Below the pieces are notes generated by a model. The model had not been told where the DNA came from. It saw nothing but the letters and a program-made list of their open reading frames with translations, and did not search any database. Of a stretch of 64,000 nucleotides of DNA, positions 1 to 12,329 are shown piece by piece (the stretch's first letter is position 1; every line of letters starts with the position of its first letter). The position numbers were made by a program, and so were the translations under genes. Source of the DNA: Hippophae tibetana (taxonomy: Eukaryota > Streptophyta > Magnoliopsida > Rosales > Elaeagnaceae); contig CM072803.1 in assembly GCA_037013495.1 (NCBI GenBank), positions 55,441,627 to 55,505,626 on the forward strand, read 5' to 3'.

Positions 1-1941
1 TTATGATATGTATTTAAGTGAAATTATTACGTGTTATGATGGAAAACTATTTAAATTTGAAATTTTGTTCATTATTCTAAATAAGAGATCAATAATTTTC
101 ATTTTCGACTCATTTTTGACATCAATATTCTTAACTTATGTATAAGTTATTGTGGTTGTTTTGGATGGGATCGTAATGAATTTGCCTTTGGTTGTCCCTT
201 TCTCCCTAGAAATCTAGGTTTCAAACCCATTCTAAGAGGAAGAGTTAGTGAAATATGATGCTACATATTACACTCATCCACAATAGAAATTTTTCTAGCT
301 AGGTAACAAAAAGTTTACAAATGATGTCTGAAACAACCTCTATCCATCAACATTTTTCATTTGGAAGGGAGGTAATATAATTTGCATGAATTTTCCTATG
401 CGGGGAATTAGGACTTACAAAGGAAAAAAAAAATCAGAGATCATGAGGAAAAAATCAATAAGGGGGTAATAATACATAATCATTTTCTCATATCTATATT
501 ATAAAAGAAAGTTGGCAAAATAAATACTACGCGTTTTATTTCCTAATAATTATGATATATTTAAATGAAATTATTCGTCTTATGATGCAAAACTATTTAA
601 ATTTGAAATTTTGTTCATTATTCTAAATAACAGATCAATAATTCTCATTTTCGACTCATTTTTTACATCAATATTCTTAACTTATTTATAAGTTATTTTC
701 GTTTTTTTGGACGACATCGTAATGAATTTGCCTTTAGTTGTCCCCTTCTCCCTAGAAATCTAGGTTTCAAACCTATTCTAAGAGTAAGAGTTAGTGAAAT
801 ATGATGCTACATATTACGCTCATCCACAATAGCAATTTTTCTAGCTAGGTAACAAAAAGTTTACAAATGATGTCTGAAACAACCTTTATCCATCAACATT
901 TTTCATTTGGAAGGGAGGTAATATAATTTGCATGAATTTTCCTGTGTGGGGAATTAGGACTTACAAAGGAAAGAAAATAATCATAGATCATGGGGAAAAA
1001 TCAATAAGGGGATAATAATACATAATCATTTTCTCATATCTATATTATAAAAGAAAGTTTCCAAAATAAATACTATGCGTTTTATTTCCTAATAATTATG
1101 ATATATTTAAGTGAAATTATTACGTCTTATGATGCAAAACTATTTAAATTTGAAATTTTGTTCATTATTCTAAATAAGAGATCAATAATTTTCATTTTCG
1201 ACTCATTTTTGACATCAATATTCTTAACTTATTTATAAGTTATTGTGGTTTTTTTGGATAGCATCGTAATGAATTTGCCTTTGGTTGTCCCTTTCTCCCT
1301 AGAAATCTAGGTTTCAAACCCATTCTAAGAGTAAGAGTTAGTGAAATATGATGCTACGTATTACGCTCATCCACAATAGCAATTTTTCTAGCTAGGTAAC
1401 AAAAAGTTTACAAATGATGTCTGGAACAACCTCTATCCATCAACATTTTTCATTTGGAAGGGAGTTAATATAATTTGCATGAATTTGCCTATGCGGGGAA
1501 TTAGGACTTACAAAGGAAAAAAAATAATCATAGATCATGAGGAAAAATCAATAAGCGGATAATAATACATAATCATTTTCTCATATCTATATTATAAAAG
1601 AAATTTGGCAAAATAAATACTACGCGTTTTATTTCCTAATAATTATGATATATTTAAGTGAAATTATTACGTCTTATGATGCAAAACTATTTAAATATGA
1701 AATTTTGTTCATTATTCTAAATAAGAGATCAATAATTCTCATTTTCGACTCATTTTTGACATCAATATTCTTAACTTATTTATAAGTTATTGTGGTTTTT
1801 TTGCATGGCATCGTAATGAATTTGCCTTTGGTTGTCCCTTTCTCCCTTGAAATCTAGGTTTCAAACCCATTCTAAGAGTAAGAGTTAGTAAAATATGATG
1901 CTACATATTACACTCATCCACAATAGCAATTTTTCTAGCTC

Positions 1942-1947
1942 GGTACC
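1942..1947. other. GGTACC (KpnI-type) marker site of type 4 monomers
   Basis: GGTACC occurs at 1942, 4678 and 7961, once in each type 4 monomer of the 5-monomer repeat, and once more at 5771 inside the chimeric m11. Elsewhere the same position reads AGGTAAC or CGGTAAC. The spacing of these sites (2736, 1093 and 2190 bp) directly reports the repeat unit and its disruption. Confidence 0.85.
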
Positions 1948-4926
1948 AAAAAGTTTACAAATGATGTCTGAAATAACCTCTATCCATCAACATTTTTCAT
2001 TTGGAAGGGAGGTAATATAATTTGCATGAATTTGCCTGTGCGGGGAATTAGGATTTAAAAAGGAAAGAAAATAATCATAGATCATGAGGAAAAATCAATA
2101 AGGGGATAATAATACATAATCATTTTCTTATATCTATATTATAAAAGAAAGTTGGCAAAATAAATACTACGCGTTTTATTTCCTAATAATTATGATATAT
2201 TTAAATGAAATTATTCGTCTTATGATGCAAAACTATTTAAATTTGAAATTTTGTTCATTATTCTAAATAAGAGATCAATAATTCTCATTTTCGACTTATT
2301 TTTTACATCAATATTCTTAACTTATTTATAAGTTATTTTCGTTTTTTTGGATGCCATCGTAATGAATTTGCCTTTGGTTGTCCTCTTCTCCCTAGAAATC
2401 TAGGTTTCAAACCTATTCTAAGAGTAAGAGTTAGTGAAATATGATGCTACATATTACGCTCATCCACAATAGCAATTTTTCTAGCTAGGTAACAAAAAGT
2501 TTACAAATGATGTGTAAAACAACCTCTATCCATCAACATTTTTCATTTGGAAGGGAGGTAATATAATTTGCATGAATTTGCCTATGCGGGGAATTAGGAC
2601 TTACAAAGGGAAGAAAATAATCATAGATCATGAGGAAAAATCAATAAGGGGAAAATAAAACATAATCATTTTCTCATATCTATATTATAAAAGAAAGTTG
2701 TCGCAATAAATACTACGCGTTTTATTTCCTAATAATTATGATATGTATTTAAGTGAAATTATTACGTCTTATGATGGAAAACTATTTAAATTTGAAATTT
2801 TGTTCATTATTCTAAATAAGAGATCAATAATTTTCATTTTCGACTCATTTTTGACATCAATATTCTTAACTTATGTATAAGTTATTGTGGTTGTTTTGGA
2901 TGGGATCGTAATGAATTTGCCTTTGGTTGTCCCTTTCTCCCTAGAAATCTAGGTTTCAAACCCATTCTAAGAGGAAGAGTTAGTGAAATATGATGCTACA
3001 TATTACACTCATCCACAATAGCAATTTTTCTAGCTAGGTAACAAAAAGTTTACAAATGATGTCTGAAACAACCTCTATCCATCAACATTTTTCATTTGGA
3101 AGGGAGTTAATATAATTTGCATGAATTTGCCTGTGCGGGGAATTAGGACTTACAAAGGGAAGAAAATAATCATAGATCATGAGGAAAAATCAATAAGGGG
3201 AAAATAAAACATAATCATTTTCTCATATCTATATCATAAAAGAAAGTTGTCGAAATAAATACTACGCGTTTTATTTCCTAATAATTATGATATATTTAAG
3301 TGAAATTATTACGTCTTATGATGCAAAACTATTTAAATTTGAAATTTTGTTCATTATTCTAAATAAGAGATAAATAATTCTCATTTTCGACTCATTTTTG
3401 ACATCAATATTCTTAACTTATTTATAAGTTATTTTCGTTTTTTTGGACGACATCGTAATGAATTTGCCTTTAGTTGTCCCCTTCTCCCTAGAAATCTAGG
3501 TTTCAAACCTATTCTAAGAGTAAGAGTTAGTGAAATATGATGCTACATATTACGCTCATCCACAATAGCAATTTTTCTAGCTAGGTAACAAAAAGTTTAC
3601 AAATGATGTCTGAAACAACCTCTATCCATCAACATTTTTCATTTGGAAGGGAGGTAATATAATTTGCATGAATTTTCCTGTGTGGGGAATTAGGACTTAC
3701 AAAGGAAAGAAAATAATCATAGATCATGGGGAAAAATCAATAAGGGGATAATAATACATAATCATTTTCTCATATCTATATTATAAAAGAAAGTTTCCAA
3801 AATAAATACTATGCGTTTTATTTCCTAATAATTATGATATATTTAAGTGAAATTATTACGTCTTATGATGCAAAACTATTTAAATTTGAAATTTTGTTCA
3901 TTATTCTAAATAAGAGATCAATAATTTTCATTTTCGACTCATTTTTGACATCAATATTCTTAACTTATTTATAAGTTATTGTGGTTTTTTTGGATAGCAT
4001 CGTAATGAATTTGCCTTTGGTTGTCCCTTTCTCCCTAGAAATCTAGGTTTCAAACCCATTCTAAGAGTAAGAGTTAGTGAAATATGATGCTACGTATTAC
4101 GCTCATCCACAATAGCAATTTTTCTAGCTAGGTAACAAAAAGTTTACAAATGATGTCTGAAACAACCTCTATCCATCAACATTTTTCATTTGGAAGGGAG
4201 TTAATATAATTTGCATGAATTTGCCTATGCGGGGAATTAGGACTTACAAAGGAAAAAAAATAATCATAGATCATGAGGAAAAATCAATAAGCGGATAATA
4301 ATACATAATCATTTTCTCATATCTATATTATAAAAGAAATTTGGCAAAATAAATACTACGCGTTTTATTTCCTAATAATTATGATATATTTAAGTGAAAT
4401 TATTACATCTTATGATGCAAAACTATTTAAATATGAAATTTTGTTCATTATTCTAAATAAGAGATCAATAATTCTCATTTTCGACTCATTTTTGACATCA
4501 ATATTCTTAACTTATTTATAAGTTATTGTGGTTTTTTTGCATGGCATCGTAATGAATTTGCCTTTGGTTGTCCCTTTCTCCCTTGAAATCTAGGTTTCAA
4601 ACCCATTCTAAGAGTAAGAGTTAGTAAAATATGATGCTACATATTACACTCATCCACAATAGCAATTTTTCTAGCTCGGTACCAAAAAGTTTACAAATGA
4701 TGTCTGAAATAACCTCTATCCATCAACATTTTTCATTTGGAAGGGAGGTAATATAATTTGCATGAATTTGCCTGTGCGGGGAATTAGGATTTAAAAAGGA
4801 AAGAAAATAATCATAGATCATGAGGAAAAATCAATAAGAGGATAATAATACATAATCATTTTCTTATATCTATATTATAAAAGAAAGTTGGCAAAATAAA
4901 TACTACGCGTTTTATTTCCTAATAAT

Positions 4927-6019
4927 TATGATATATTTAAATGAAATTATTCGTCTTATGATGCAAAACTATTTAAATTTGAAATTTTGTTCATTATTCT
5001 AAATAAGAGATCAATAATTCTCATTTTCGACTTATTTTTTACATCAATATTCTTAACTTATTTATAAGTTATTTTCGTTTTTTTGGATGCCATCGTAATG
5101 AATTTGCCTTTGGTTGTCCTCTTCTCCCTAGAAATCTAGGTTTCAAGCCTATTCTAAGAGTAAGAGTTAGTGAAATATGATGCTACATATTACGCTCATC
5201 CACAATAGCAATTTTTCTAGCTAGGTAACAAAAAGTTTACAAATGATGTGTGAAACAACCTCTATCCATCAACATTTTTCATTTGGAAGGGAGGTAATAT
5301 AATTTGCATGAATTTGCCTATGCGGGGAATTAGGACTTACAAAGGGAAGAAAATAATCATAGATCATGAGGAAAAATCAATAAGCGGATAATAATACATA
5401 ATCATTTTCTCATATCTATATTATAAAAGAAATTTGGCAAAATAAATACTACGCGTTTTATTTCCTAATAATTATGATATATTTAAGTGAAATTATTACG
5501 TCTTATGATGCAAAACTATTTAAATATGAAATTTTGTTCATTATTCTAAATAAGAGATCAATAATTCTCATTTTCGACTTATTTTTTACATCAATATTCT
5601 TAACTTATTTATAAGTTATTTTCGTTTTTTTGGATGCCATCGTAATGAATTTGCCTTTGGTTGTCCTCTTCTCCCTAGAAATCTAGGTTTCAAACCTATT
5701 CTAAGAGTAAGAGTTAGTGAAATATGATGCTACATATTACGCTCATCCACAATAGCAATTTTTCTAGCTCGGTACCAAAAAGTTTACAAATGATGTGTGA
5801 AACAACCTCTATCCATCAACATTTTTCATTTGGAAGGGAGGTAATATAATTTGCATGAATTTGCCTATGCGGGGAATTAGGACTTACAAAGGGAAGAAAA
5901 TAATCATAGATCATGAGGAAAAATCAATAAGGGGAAAATAAAACATAATCATTTTCTCATATCTATATTATAAAAGAAAGTTGTCGCAATAAATACTACG
6001 CGTTTTATTTCCTAATAAT
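4927..6019. repeat. Chimeric monomers m10 and m11 making a 6-monomer HOR copy
   Basis: m10 follows type 5 up to the AAAGGGAAG segment near 5341, then switches to a type 3 end (AAGCGGAT at about 5383, then AAATTTGGC). The switch lies between about 5348 and 5384. m11 starts as type 4 (AAATATGAAATT near 5523) and returns to type 5 (CGACTTATTTTTTAC) between about 5529 and 5580. The net gain is one monomer. A second, very short type 4 patch appears in m11: GGTACC at 5771-5776 sits between type 5 markers on both sides. This is the footprint expected of unequal exchange plus short-tract gene conversion. Confidence 0.85.
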
Positions 6020-9000
6020 TATGATATGTATTTAAGTGAAATTATTACGTCTTATGATGGAAAACTATTTAAATTTGAAATTTTGTTCATTATTCTAAAT
6101 AAGAGATCAATAATTTTCATTTTCGACTCATTTTTGACATCAATATTCTTAACTTATGTATAAGTTATTGTGGTTGTTTTGGATGGGATCGTAATGAATT
6201 TGCCTTTGGTTGTCCCTTTCTCCCTAGAAATCTAGGTTTCAAACCCATTCTAAGAGGAAGAGTTAGTGAAATATGATGCTACATATTACACTCATCCACA
6301 ATAGCAATTTTTCTAGCTAGGTAACAAAAAGTTTACAAATGATGTCTGAAACAACCTCTATCCATCAACATTTTTCATTTGGAAGGGAGTTAATATAATT
6401 TGCATGAATTTGCCTGTGCGGGGAATTAGGACTTACAAAGGGAAGAAAATAATCATAGATCATGAGGAAAAATCAATAAGGGGAAAATAAAACATAATCA
6501 TTTTCTCATATCTATATCATAAAAGAAAGTTGTCGAAATAAATACTACGCGTTTTATTTCCTAATAATTATGATATATTTAAGTGAAATTATTACGTCTT
6601 ATGATGCAAAACTATTTAAATTTGAAATTTTGTTCATTATTCTAAATAAGAGATAAATAATTCTCATTTTCGACTCATTTTTGACATCAATATTCTTAAC
6701 TTATTTATAAGTTATTTTCGTTTTTTTGGACGACATCGTAATGAATTTGCCTTTAGTTGTCCCCTTCTCCCTAGAAATCTAGGTTTCAAACCTATTCTAA
6801 GAGTAAGAGTTAGTGAAATATGATGCTACATATTACGCTCATCCACAATAGCAATTTTTCTAGCTAGGTAACAAAAAGTTTACAAATGATGTCTGAAACA
6901 ACCTCTATCCATCAACATTTTTCATTTGGAAGGGAGGTAATATAATTTGCATGAATTTTCCTGTGTGGGGAATTAGGACTTACAAAGGAAAGAAAATAAT
7001 CATAGATCATGGGGAAAAATCAATAAGGGGATAATAATACATAATCATTTTCTCATATCTATATTATAAAAGAAAGTTGCCAAAATAAATACTATGCGTT
7101 TTATTTCCTAATAATTATGATATATTTAAGTGAAATTATTACGTCTTATGATGCAAAACTATTTAAATTTGAAATTTTGTTCATTATTCTAAATAAGAGA
7201 TCAATAATTTTCATTTTCGACTCATTTTTGACATCAATATTCTTAACTTATTTATAAGTTATTGTGGTTTTTTTGGATAGCATCGTAATGAATTTGCCTT
7301 TGGTTGTCCCTTTCTCCCTAGAAATCTAGGTTTCAAACCCATTCTAAGAGTAAGAGTTAGTGAAATATGATGCTACGTATTACGCTCATCCACAATAGCA
7401 ATTTTTCTAGCTAGGTAACAAAAAGTTTACAAATGATGTCTGAAACAACCTCTATCCATCAACATTTTTCATTTGGAAGGGAGTTAATATAATTTGCATG
7501 AATTTGCCTATGCGGGGAATTAGGACTTACAAAGGAAAAAAAATAATCATAGATCATGAGGAAAAATCAATAAGCGGATAATAATACATAATCATTTTCT
7601 CATATCTATATTATAAAAGAAATTTGGCAAAATAAATACTACGCGTTTTATTTCCTAATAATTATGATATATTTAAGTGAAATTATTACATCTTATGATG
7701 CAAAACTATTTAAATATGAAATTTTGTTCATTATTCTAAATAAGAGATCAATAATTCTCATTTTCGACTCATTTTTGACATCAATATTCTTAACTTATTT
7801 ATAAGTTATTGTGGTTTTTTTGCATGGCATCGTAATGAATTTGCCTTTGGTTGTCCCTTTCTCCCTTGAAATCTAGGTTTCAAACCCATTCTAAGAGTAA
7901 GAGTTAGTAAAATATGATGCTACATATTACACTCATCCCCAATAGCAATTTTTCTAGCTCGGTACCAAAAAGTTTACAAATGATGTCTGAAATAACCTCT
8001 ATCCATCAACATTTTTCATTTGGAAGGGAGGTAATATAATTTGCATGAATTTGCCTGTGCGGGGAATTAGGATTTAAAAAGGAAAGAAAATAATCATAGA
8101 TCATGAGGAAAAATCAATAAGAGGATAATAATACATAATCATTTTCTTATATCTATATTATAAAAGAAAGTTGGCAAAATAAATACTACGCGTTTTATTT
8201 CCTAATAATTATGATATATTTAAATGAAATTATTCGTCTTATGATGCAAAACTATTTAAATTTGAAATTTTGTTCATTATTCTAAATAAGAGATCAATAA
8301 TTCTCATTTTCGACTTATTTTTTACATCAATATTCTTAACTTATTTATAAGTTATTTTCGTTTTTTTGGATGCCATCGTAATGAATTTGCCTTTGGTTGT
8401 CCTCTTCTCCCTAGAAATCTAGGTTTCAAACCTATTCTAAGAGTAAGAGTTAGTGAAATATGATGCTACATATTACGCTCATCCACAATAGCAATTTTTC
8501 TAGCTAGGTAACAAAAAGTTTACAAATGATGTGTGAAACAACCTCTATCCATCAACATTTTTCATTTGGAAGGGAGGTAATATAATTTGCATGAATTTGC
8601 CTATGCGTGGAATTAGGACTTACAAAGGGAAGAAAATAATCATAGATCATGAGGAAAAATCAATAAGGGGAAAATAAAACATAATCATTTTCTCATATCT
8701 ATATTATAAAAGAAAGTTGTCGCAATAAATACTACGCCTTTTATTTCCTAATAATTATGATATGTATTTAAGTGAAATTATTACGTCTTATGATGGAAAA
8801 CTATTTAAATTTGAAATTTTGTTCATTATTCTAAATAAGAGATCAATAATTTTCATTTTCGACTCATTTTTGACATCAATATTCTTAACTTATGTATAAG
8901 TTATTGTGGTTGTTTTGGATGGGATCGTAATGAATTTGCCTTTGGTTGTCCCTTTCTCCCTAGAAATCTAGGTTTCAAACCCATTCTAAGAGGAAGAGTT

Positions 9001-9243
9001 AGTGAAATATGATGCTACATATTACACTCATCCACAATAGCAATTTTTCTAGCTAGGTAACAAAAAGTTTACAAATGATGTCTGAAACAACCTCTATCCA
9101 TCAACATTTTTCATTTGGAAGGGAGTTAATATAATTTGCATGAATTTGCCTGTGCGGGGAATTAGGACTTACAAAGGGAAGAAAATAATCATAGATCATG
9201 AGGAAAAATCAATAAGGGGAAAATAAAACATAATCATTTTCTC

Positions 9244-9261
9244 ATATCTATATCTATATCA
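9244..9261. repeat. 6-bp expansion in m17
   Basis: The segment reads ATATCT, TATATC and ATATC-type steps three times where sister copies m6 and m12 have two. This makes m17 the longest monomer (555 bp against 549 for m6 and m12). A single slippage event adding one hexamer explains it. Confidence 0.8.
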
Positions 9262-10930
9262 TAAAAGAAAGTTGTCGAAATAAATACTACGCGTTTTATT
9301 TCCTAATAATTATGATATATTTAAGTGAAATTATTACGTCTTATGATGCAAAACTATTTAAATTTGAAATTTTGTTCATTATTCTAAATAAGAGATAAAT
9401 AATTCTCATTTTCGACTCATTTTTGACATCAATATTCTTAACTTATTTATAAGTTATTTTCGTTTTTTTGGACGACATCGTAATGAATTTGCCTTTAGTT
9501 GTCCCCTTCTCCCTAGAAATCTAGGTTTCAAACCTATTCTAAGAGTAAGAGTTAGTGAAATATGATGCTACATATTACGCTCATCCACAATAGCAATTTT
9601 TCTAGCTAGGTAACAAAAAGTTTACAAATGATGTCTGAAACAACCTCTATCCATCAACATTTTTCATTTGGAAGGGAGGTAATATAATTTGCATGAATTT
9701 TCCTGTGCGGGGAATTAGGACTTACAAAGGAAAGAAAATAATCATAGATCATGGGGAAAAATCAATAAGGGGATAATAATACATAATCATTTTCTCATAT
9801 CTATATTATAAAAGAAAGTTGCCAAAATAAATACTATGCGTTTTATTTCCTAATAATTATGATATATTTAAGTGCAATTATTACGTCTTATGATGCAAAA
9901 CTATGTAAATTTGAAATTTTGTTCATTATTCTAAATAAGAGATCAATAATTCTCATTTTCGACTCATTTTTGACATCAATATTCTTAACTTATTTATAAG
10001 TTATTGTGGTTTTTTTGGATGTCATAGTAATGAATTTGCCTTAGGTTGTCCCTTTCTCCCTAGAAATCTAGGTTTCAAACCCATTCTAAGAGTAAGAGTT
10101 AGTGAAATATGATGCTACGTATTACGCTCATCCACAATAGCAATTTTTCTAGCTAGGTAACAAAAAGTTTACAAATGATGTCTGAAACAACCTCTATCCA
10201 TCAACATTTTTCATTTGGAAGAGAGTTAATATAATTTGCATGAATTTGCCTGTGCGGGGAATTAGGACTTACAAAGGAAAAAAAAATAATCATAGATCAT
10301 GAGGAAAAATCAATAAGGGGATAATAATACATAATCATTTTCTCATATCTATATTATAAAAGAAATTTGGCAAAATAAATACTACGCGTTTTATTTCCTA
10401 ATAATTATGATATATTTAAGTGAAATTATTACGTCTTATGATGCAAAACTATTTAAATATGAAATTTTGTTCATTATTCTAAATAAGAGATCAATAATTC
10501 TCATTTTCGACTTATTTTTGACATCAATATTCTAAACTTATTTATAAGTTATTGTGGTTTTTTTGCATGGCATCGTAATGAATTTGCCTTTGTTTGTCCC
10601 TTTCTCCCTTGAAATCTAGGTTTCAAACCCATTCTAAGAGTAAGAGTTAGTGAAATATGATGCTACGTATTACGCTCATCCACAATAGCAATTTTTCTAG
10701 CTAGGTAACAAAAAGTTTACAAATGATGTCTAAAACAACCTCTATCCATCAACATTTTTCATTTGGAAGGGAGGTAATATAATTTGCATGAATTTGCCTG
10801 TGCGGGGAATTAGGACTTACAAAGTAAAGAAAATAATCATAGATCATGAGGAAAAATCAATAAGGGGATAATAATACATAATCATTTGCTCATATCTATA
10901 TTATAAAAGAAAGTTGTCGAAATAAATACT

Positions 10931-10936
10931 ACGCGT
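10931..10936. other. ACGCGT (MluI-type) site at the monomer end, example in m20
   Basis: Most monomers carry one ACGCGT about 24 bp before the next start. Variants cluster on its two CpG steps: ATGCGT at 1075, 3811, 7094, 9836, 48691, 60739 and 62381; ACGTGT at 25704, 28978, 30072, 51429, 55264 and 57454; ACACGT at 37726; ATGCAT at 46500. Other variants (ACTCGT, ACGCCT, ACGGGT, ACGCTT and ACCAACCGT forms) are rarer. The CpG-to-TpG/CpA bias is what decay of methylated cytosine produces. Confidence 0.75.
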
Positions 10937-11090
10937 TTTATTTCCTAATAATTATGATATATTTAAGTGAAATTATTACATCTTATGATGCAAAACTATT
11001 TAAATTTGAAACTTTTTTCATTATTCTAAATAAGAGATCAATAATTCTCATTTTCGACTCATTTTTTACATCAATATTCTTAACTTATTT

Positions 11091-11108
11091 ATAAGTTATT
11101 GTGGTTGT
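11091..11108. repeat. 18-bp dyad, example in m21 (one per monomer)
   Basis: TAACTTATTTATAAGTTA has two 8-bp arms around a TT loop. It lies at about 140 bp into each monomer and is intact in most copies. In type 1 monomers (m1, m6, m12, m17) the loop is GT while both arms are kept. Shorter 7-bp arms remain where TATTATAAAC replaces TATTCTTAAC (m48, m54, m56). It is broken in m24, m34 and m38 (AAGATATT) and in m28 and m40 (TTTACTTATT). Short dyads of this kind are reported for many centromeric satellites; any role here is inferred. Confidence 0.75.
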
Positions 11109-11153
11109 TTTGGATGGCATCGTAATGAATTTGCCTTTGGTTGTCCCTTTCTC

Positions 11154-11176
11154 CCTAGAAATCTAGGTTTCAAACC
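11154..11176. repeat. Two overlapping short inverted repeats, example in m21
   Basis: CCTAGAAATCTAGG (5-bp arms, AAAT loop) at 11154-11167 overlaps GGTTTCAAACC (5-bp arms, one-base loop) at 11166-11176 by two bases. The pair occurs once per monomer. The second element is nearly invariant across the window. The first is broken in copies with CCCTTGAAATC (for example m4, m9, m15, m20, m22, m45, m53) or CCCAAGAAATC (m29, m41, m46, m54). The second element also resembles an RNA polymerase III B box loosely, matching 8 of 11 consensus positions, but no matching A box or tRNA fold is evident. Confidence 0.7.
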
Positions 11177-11593
11177 CATTCTAAGAGTAAGAGTTAGTGA
11201 AATATGATGCTACGTATTACGCTCATCCACAATAGCAATTTTTCTAGCTAGGTAACAAAAAGTTTACAAATGATGTCTGAAACAACCTCTATCCATCAAC
11301 ATTTTTCATTTGGAAGGGAGTTAATATAATTTGCATGAATTTGCCTGTGCGGGGAATTAGGACTTACAAAGGAAAAAAAATAATCATAGATCATGAGGAA
11401 AAATCAATAAGGGGATAATAATACATAATCATTTTCTCATATCTATATTATTAAAGAAATTTGGCAAAATAAATACCAACCGTTTTATTTCCTAATAATT
11501 ATGATATATTTAAGTGAAATTATTACGTCTTATGATGCAAAACTATTTAAATTTGAAATTTTGTTCATTATTCTAAATAAGAGATCAATAATT

Positions 11594-11615
11594 CTCATTT
11601 TCGACTCATTTTTGA
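11594..11615. repeat. 11-bp tandem pair, example in m22
   Basis: CTCATTTTCGA is followed directly by CTCATTTTTGA, a one-mismatch tandem pair present in most monomers. In m64, m70, m75, m77, m79, m81 and m84 the two units are identical or nearly so, because the CG has become TG. Three monomers have one unit only: m50 (26917-26927), m58 (31285-31295) and m61 (32916-32926). Each is exactly 536 bp long, consistent with loss of one 11-bp unit by slippage. Confidence 0.85.
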
Positions 11616-12329
11616 CATCAATATTCTTAACTTATTTATAAGTTATTGTGGTTTTTTTGCATGGCATCGTAATGAATTTGCCTTTGGTTGTCCCTTTCTC
11701 CCTTGAAATCTAGGTTTCAAACCCATTCTAAGAGTAAGAGTTAGTGAAATATGATGCTACGTATTACGCTCATCCACAATAGCAATTTTTCTAGCTAGGT
11801 AACAAAAAGTTTACAAATGATGTCTGAAACAACCTCTATCCATCAACATTTTTCATTTGGAAGGGAGGTAATATAATTTGCATGAATTTGCCTGTGCGGG
11901 GAATTAGGACTTACAAAGTAAAGAAAATAATCATAGATCATGAGGAAAAATCAATAAGGGGATAATAATACATAATCATTTGCTCATATCTATATTATAA
12001 AAGAAAGTTGTCGAAATAAATACTACGCGTTTTATTTCCTAATAATTATGATATATTTAAGTGAAATTATTACATCTTATGATGCAAAACTATTTAAATT
12101 TGAAACTTTTTTCATTATTCTAAATAAGAGATCAATAATTCTCATTTTCGACTCATTTTTTACATCAATATTCTTAACTTATTTATAAGTTATTGTGGTT
12201 GTTTTGGATGGCATCGTAATGAATTTGCCTTTGGTTGTCCCTTTCTCCCTAGAAATCTAGGTTTCAAACCCATTCTAAGAGTAAGAGTTAGTGAAATATG
12301 ATGCTACATATTACGCTCATCCACAATAG

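Larger units (their letters stand above)
2..9857. repeat. 5-monomer higher-order repeat, ~2.735 kb unit
   Basis: Five monomer types recur in fixed order. Type 1 (GATGGGATCG, GAGGAAGAG, ATGTATTT) is at 2, 2737, 6020 and 8756. Type 2 (GACGACATCG) is at 551, 3286, 6569 and 9311. Type 3 (GGATAGCATCG, usually AAGCGGAT near the end) is at 1097, 3833 and 7116. Type 4 (TGCATGGCATCG, AAATATGAAATT, GGTACC) is at 1644, 4380 and 7663. Type 5 (GATGCCATCG, TCCTCTTCTCC) is at 2191, 4927 and 8210. Spacings of the type 1 copies are 2735, 3283 and 2736 bp; the long one contains an extra chimeric monomer. The fourth copy breaks up after 9858. The tail of m1 and head of m2 differ from the later copies and look like material from another block. 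Copies look well above 99% identical by eye, much closer than adjacent monomers. Confidence 0.93.
10953..11499. repeat. Reference monomer (m21), 547 bp, with landmark map
   Basis: This copy is a convenient reference because most landmarks are intact. In order it holds: the TATGATAT start; an A/T-rich segment with runs of AAATTT type; a pair of 11-bp units beginning CTCATTTT; an 18-bp dyad at 11091-11108; a T-rich stretch followed by GGATGGCATCG; the overlapping inverted repeats at 11154-11167 and 11166-11176; CTAGCTAG at 11244-11251; a purine-rich GGAAGGGAG segment near 11312; the most GC-rich spot of the monomer (GTGCGGGG, about 11346); an A8 run after AAAGG; and a TTATTTCCTAATAATT end. Its own ACGCGT site is altered to an ACCAACCGT form, whereas m20 just upstream has an intact one at 10931-10936. 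The neighbouring monomer m22 was counted by hand at 28.9% G+C. I do not recognise this monomer as any named satellite. Confidence 0.95.

Noticed and set aside
11166-11176. tRNA gene
   Set aside because: Only a loose B-box-like word is present; no A box at the proper distance and no cloverleaf stems could be found.
11325-11340. ATTTGCAT octamer transcription factor site
   Set aside because: It matches the animal octamer motif by sequence, but in an A/T-rich repeated monomer of unknown, probably plant, origin this has no support as a functional site.
11335-11418. 27-codon frame starting at ATG in TTTGCATGAATTTG, with a purine-rich AGGGAG and a TATAAT word upstream, present in most monomers
   Set aside because: It looks superficially like a bacterial promoter, ribosome site and small gene, but the setting is eukaryotic satellite DNA. 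The frame is broken by A-run length changes (m93, m100, m104) with no sign of compensation.
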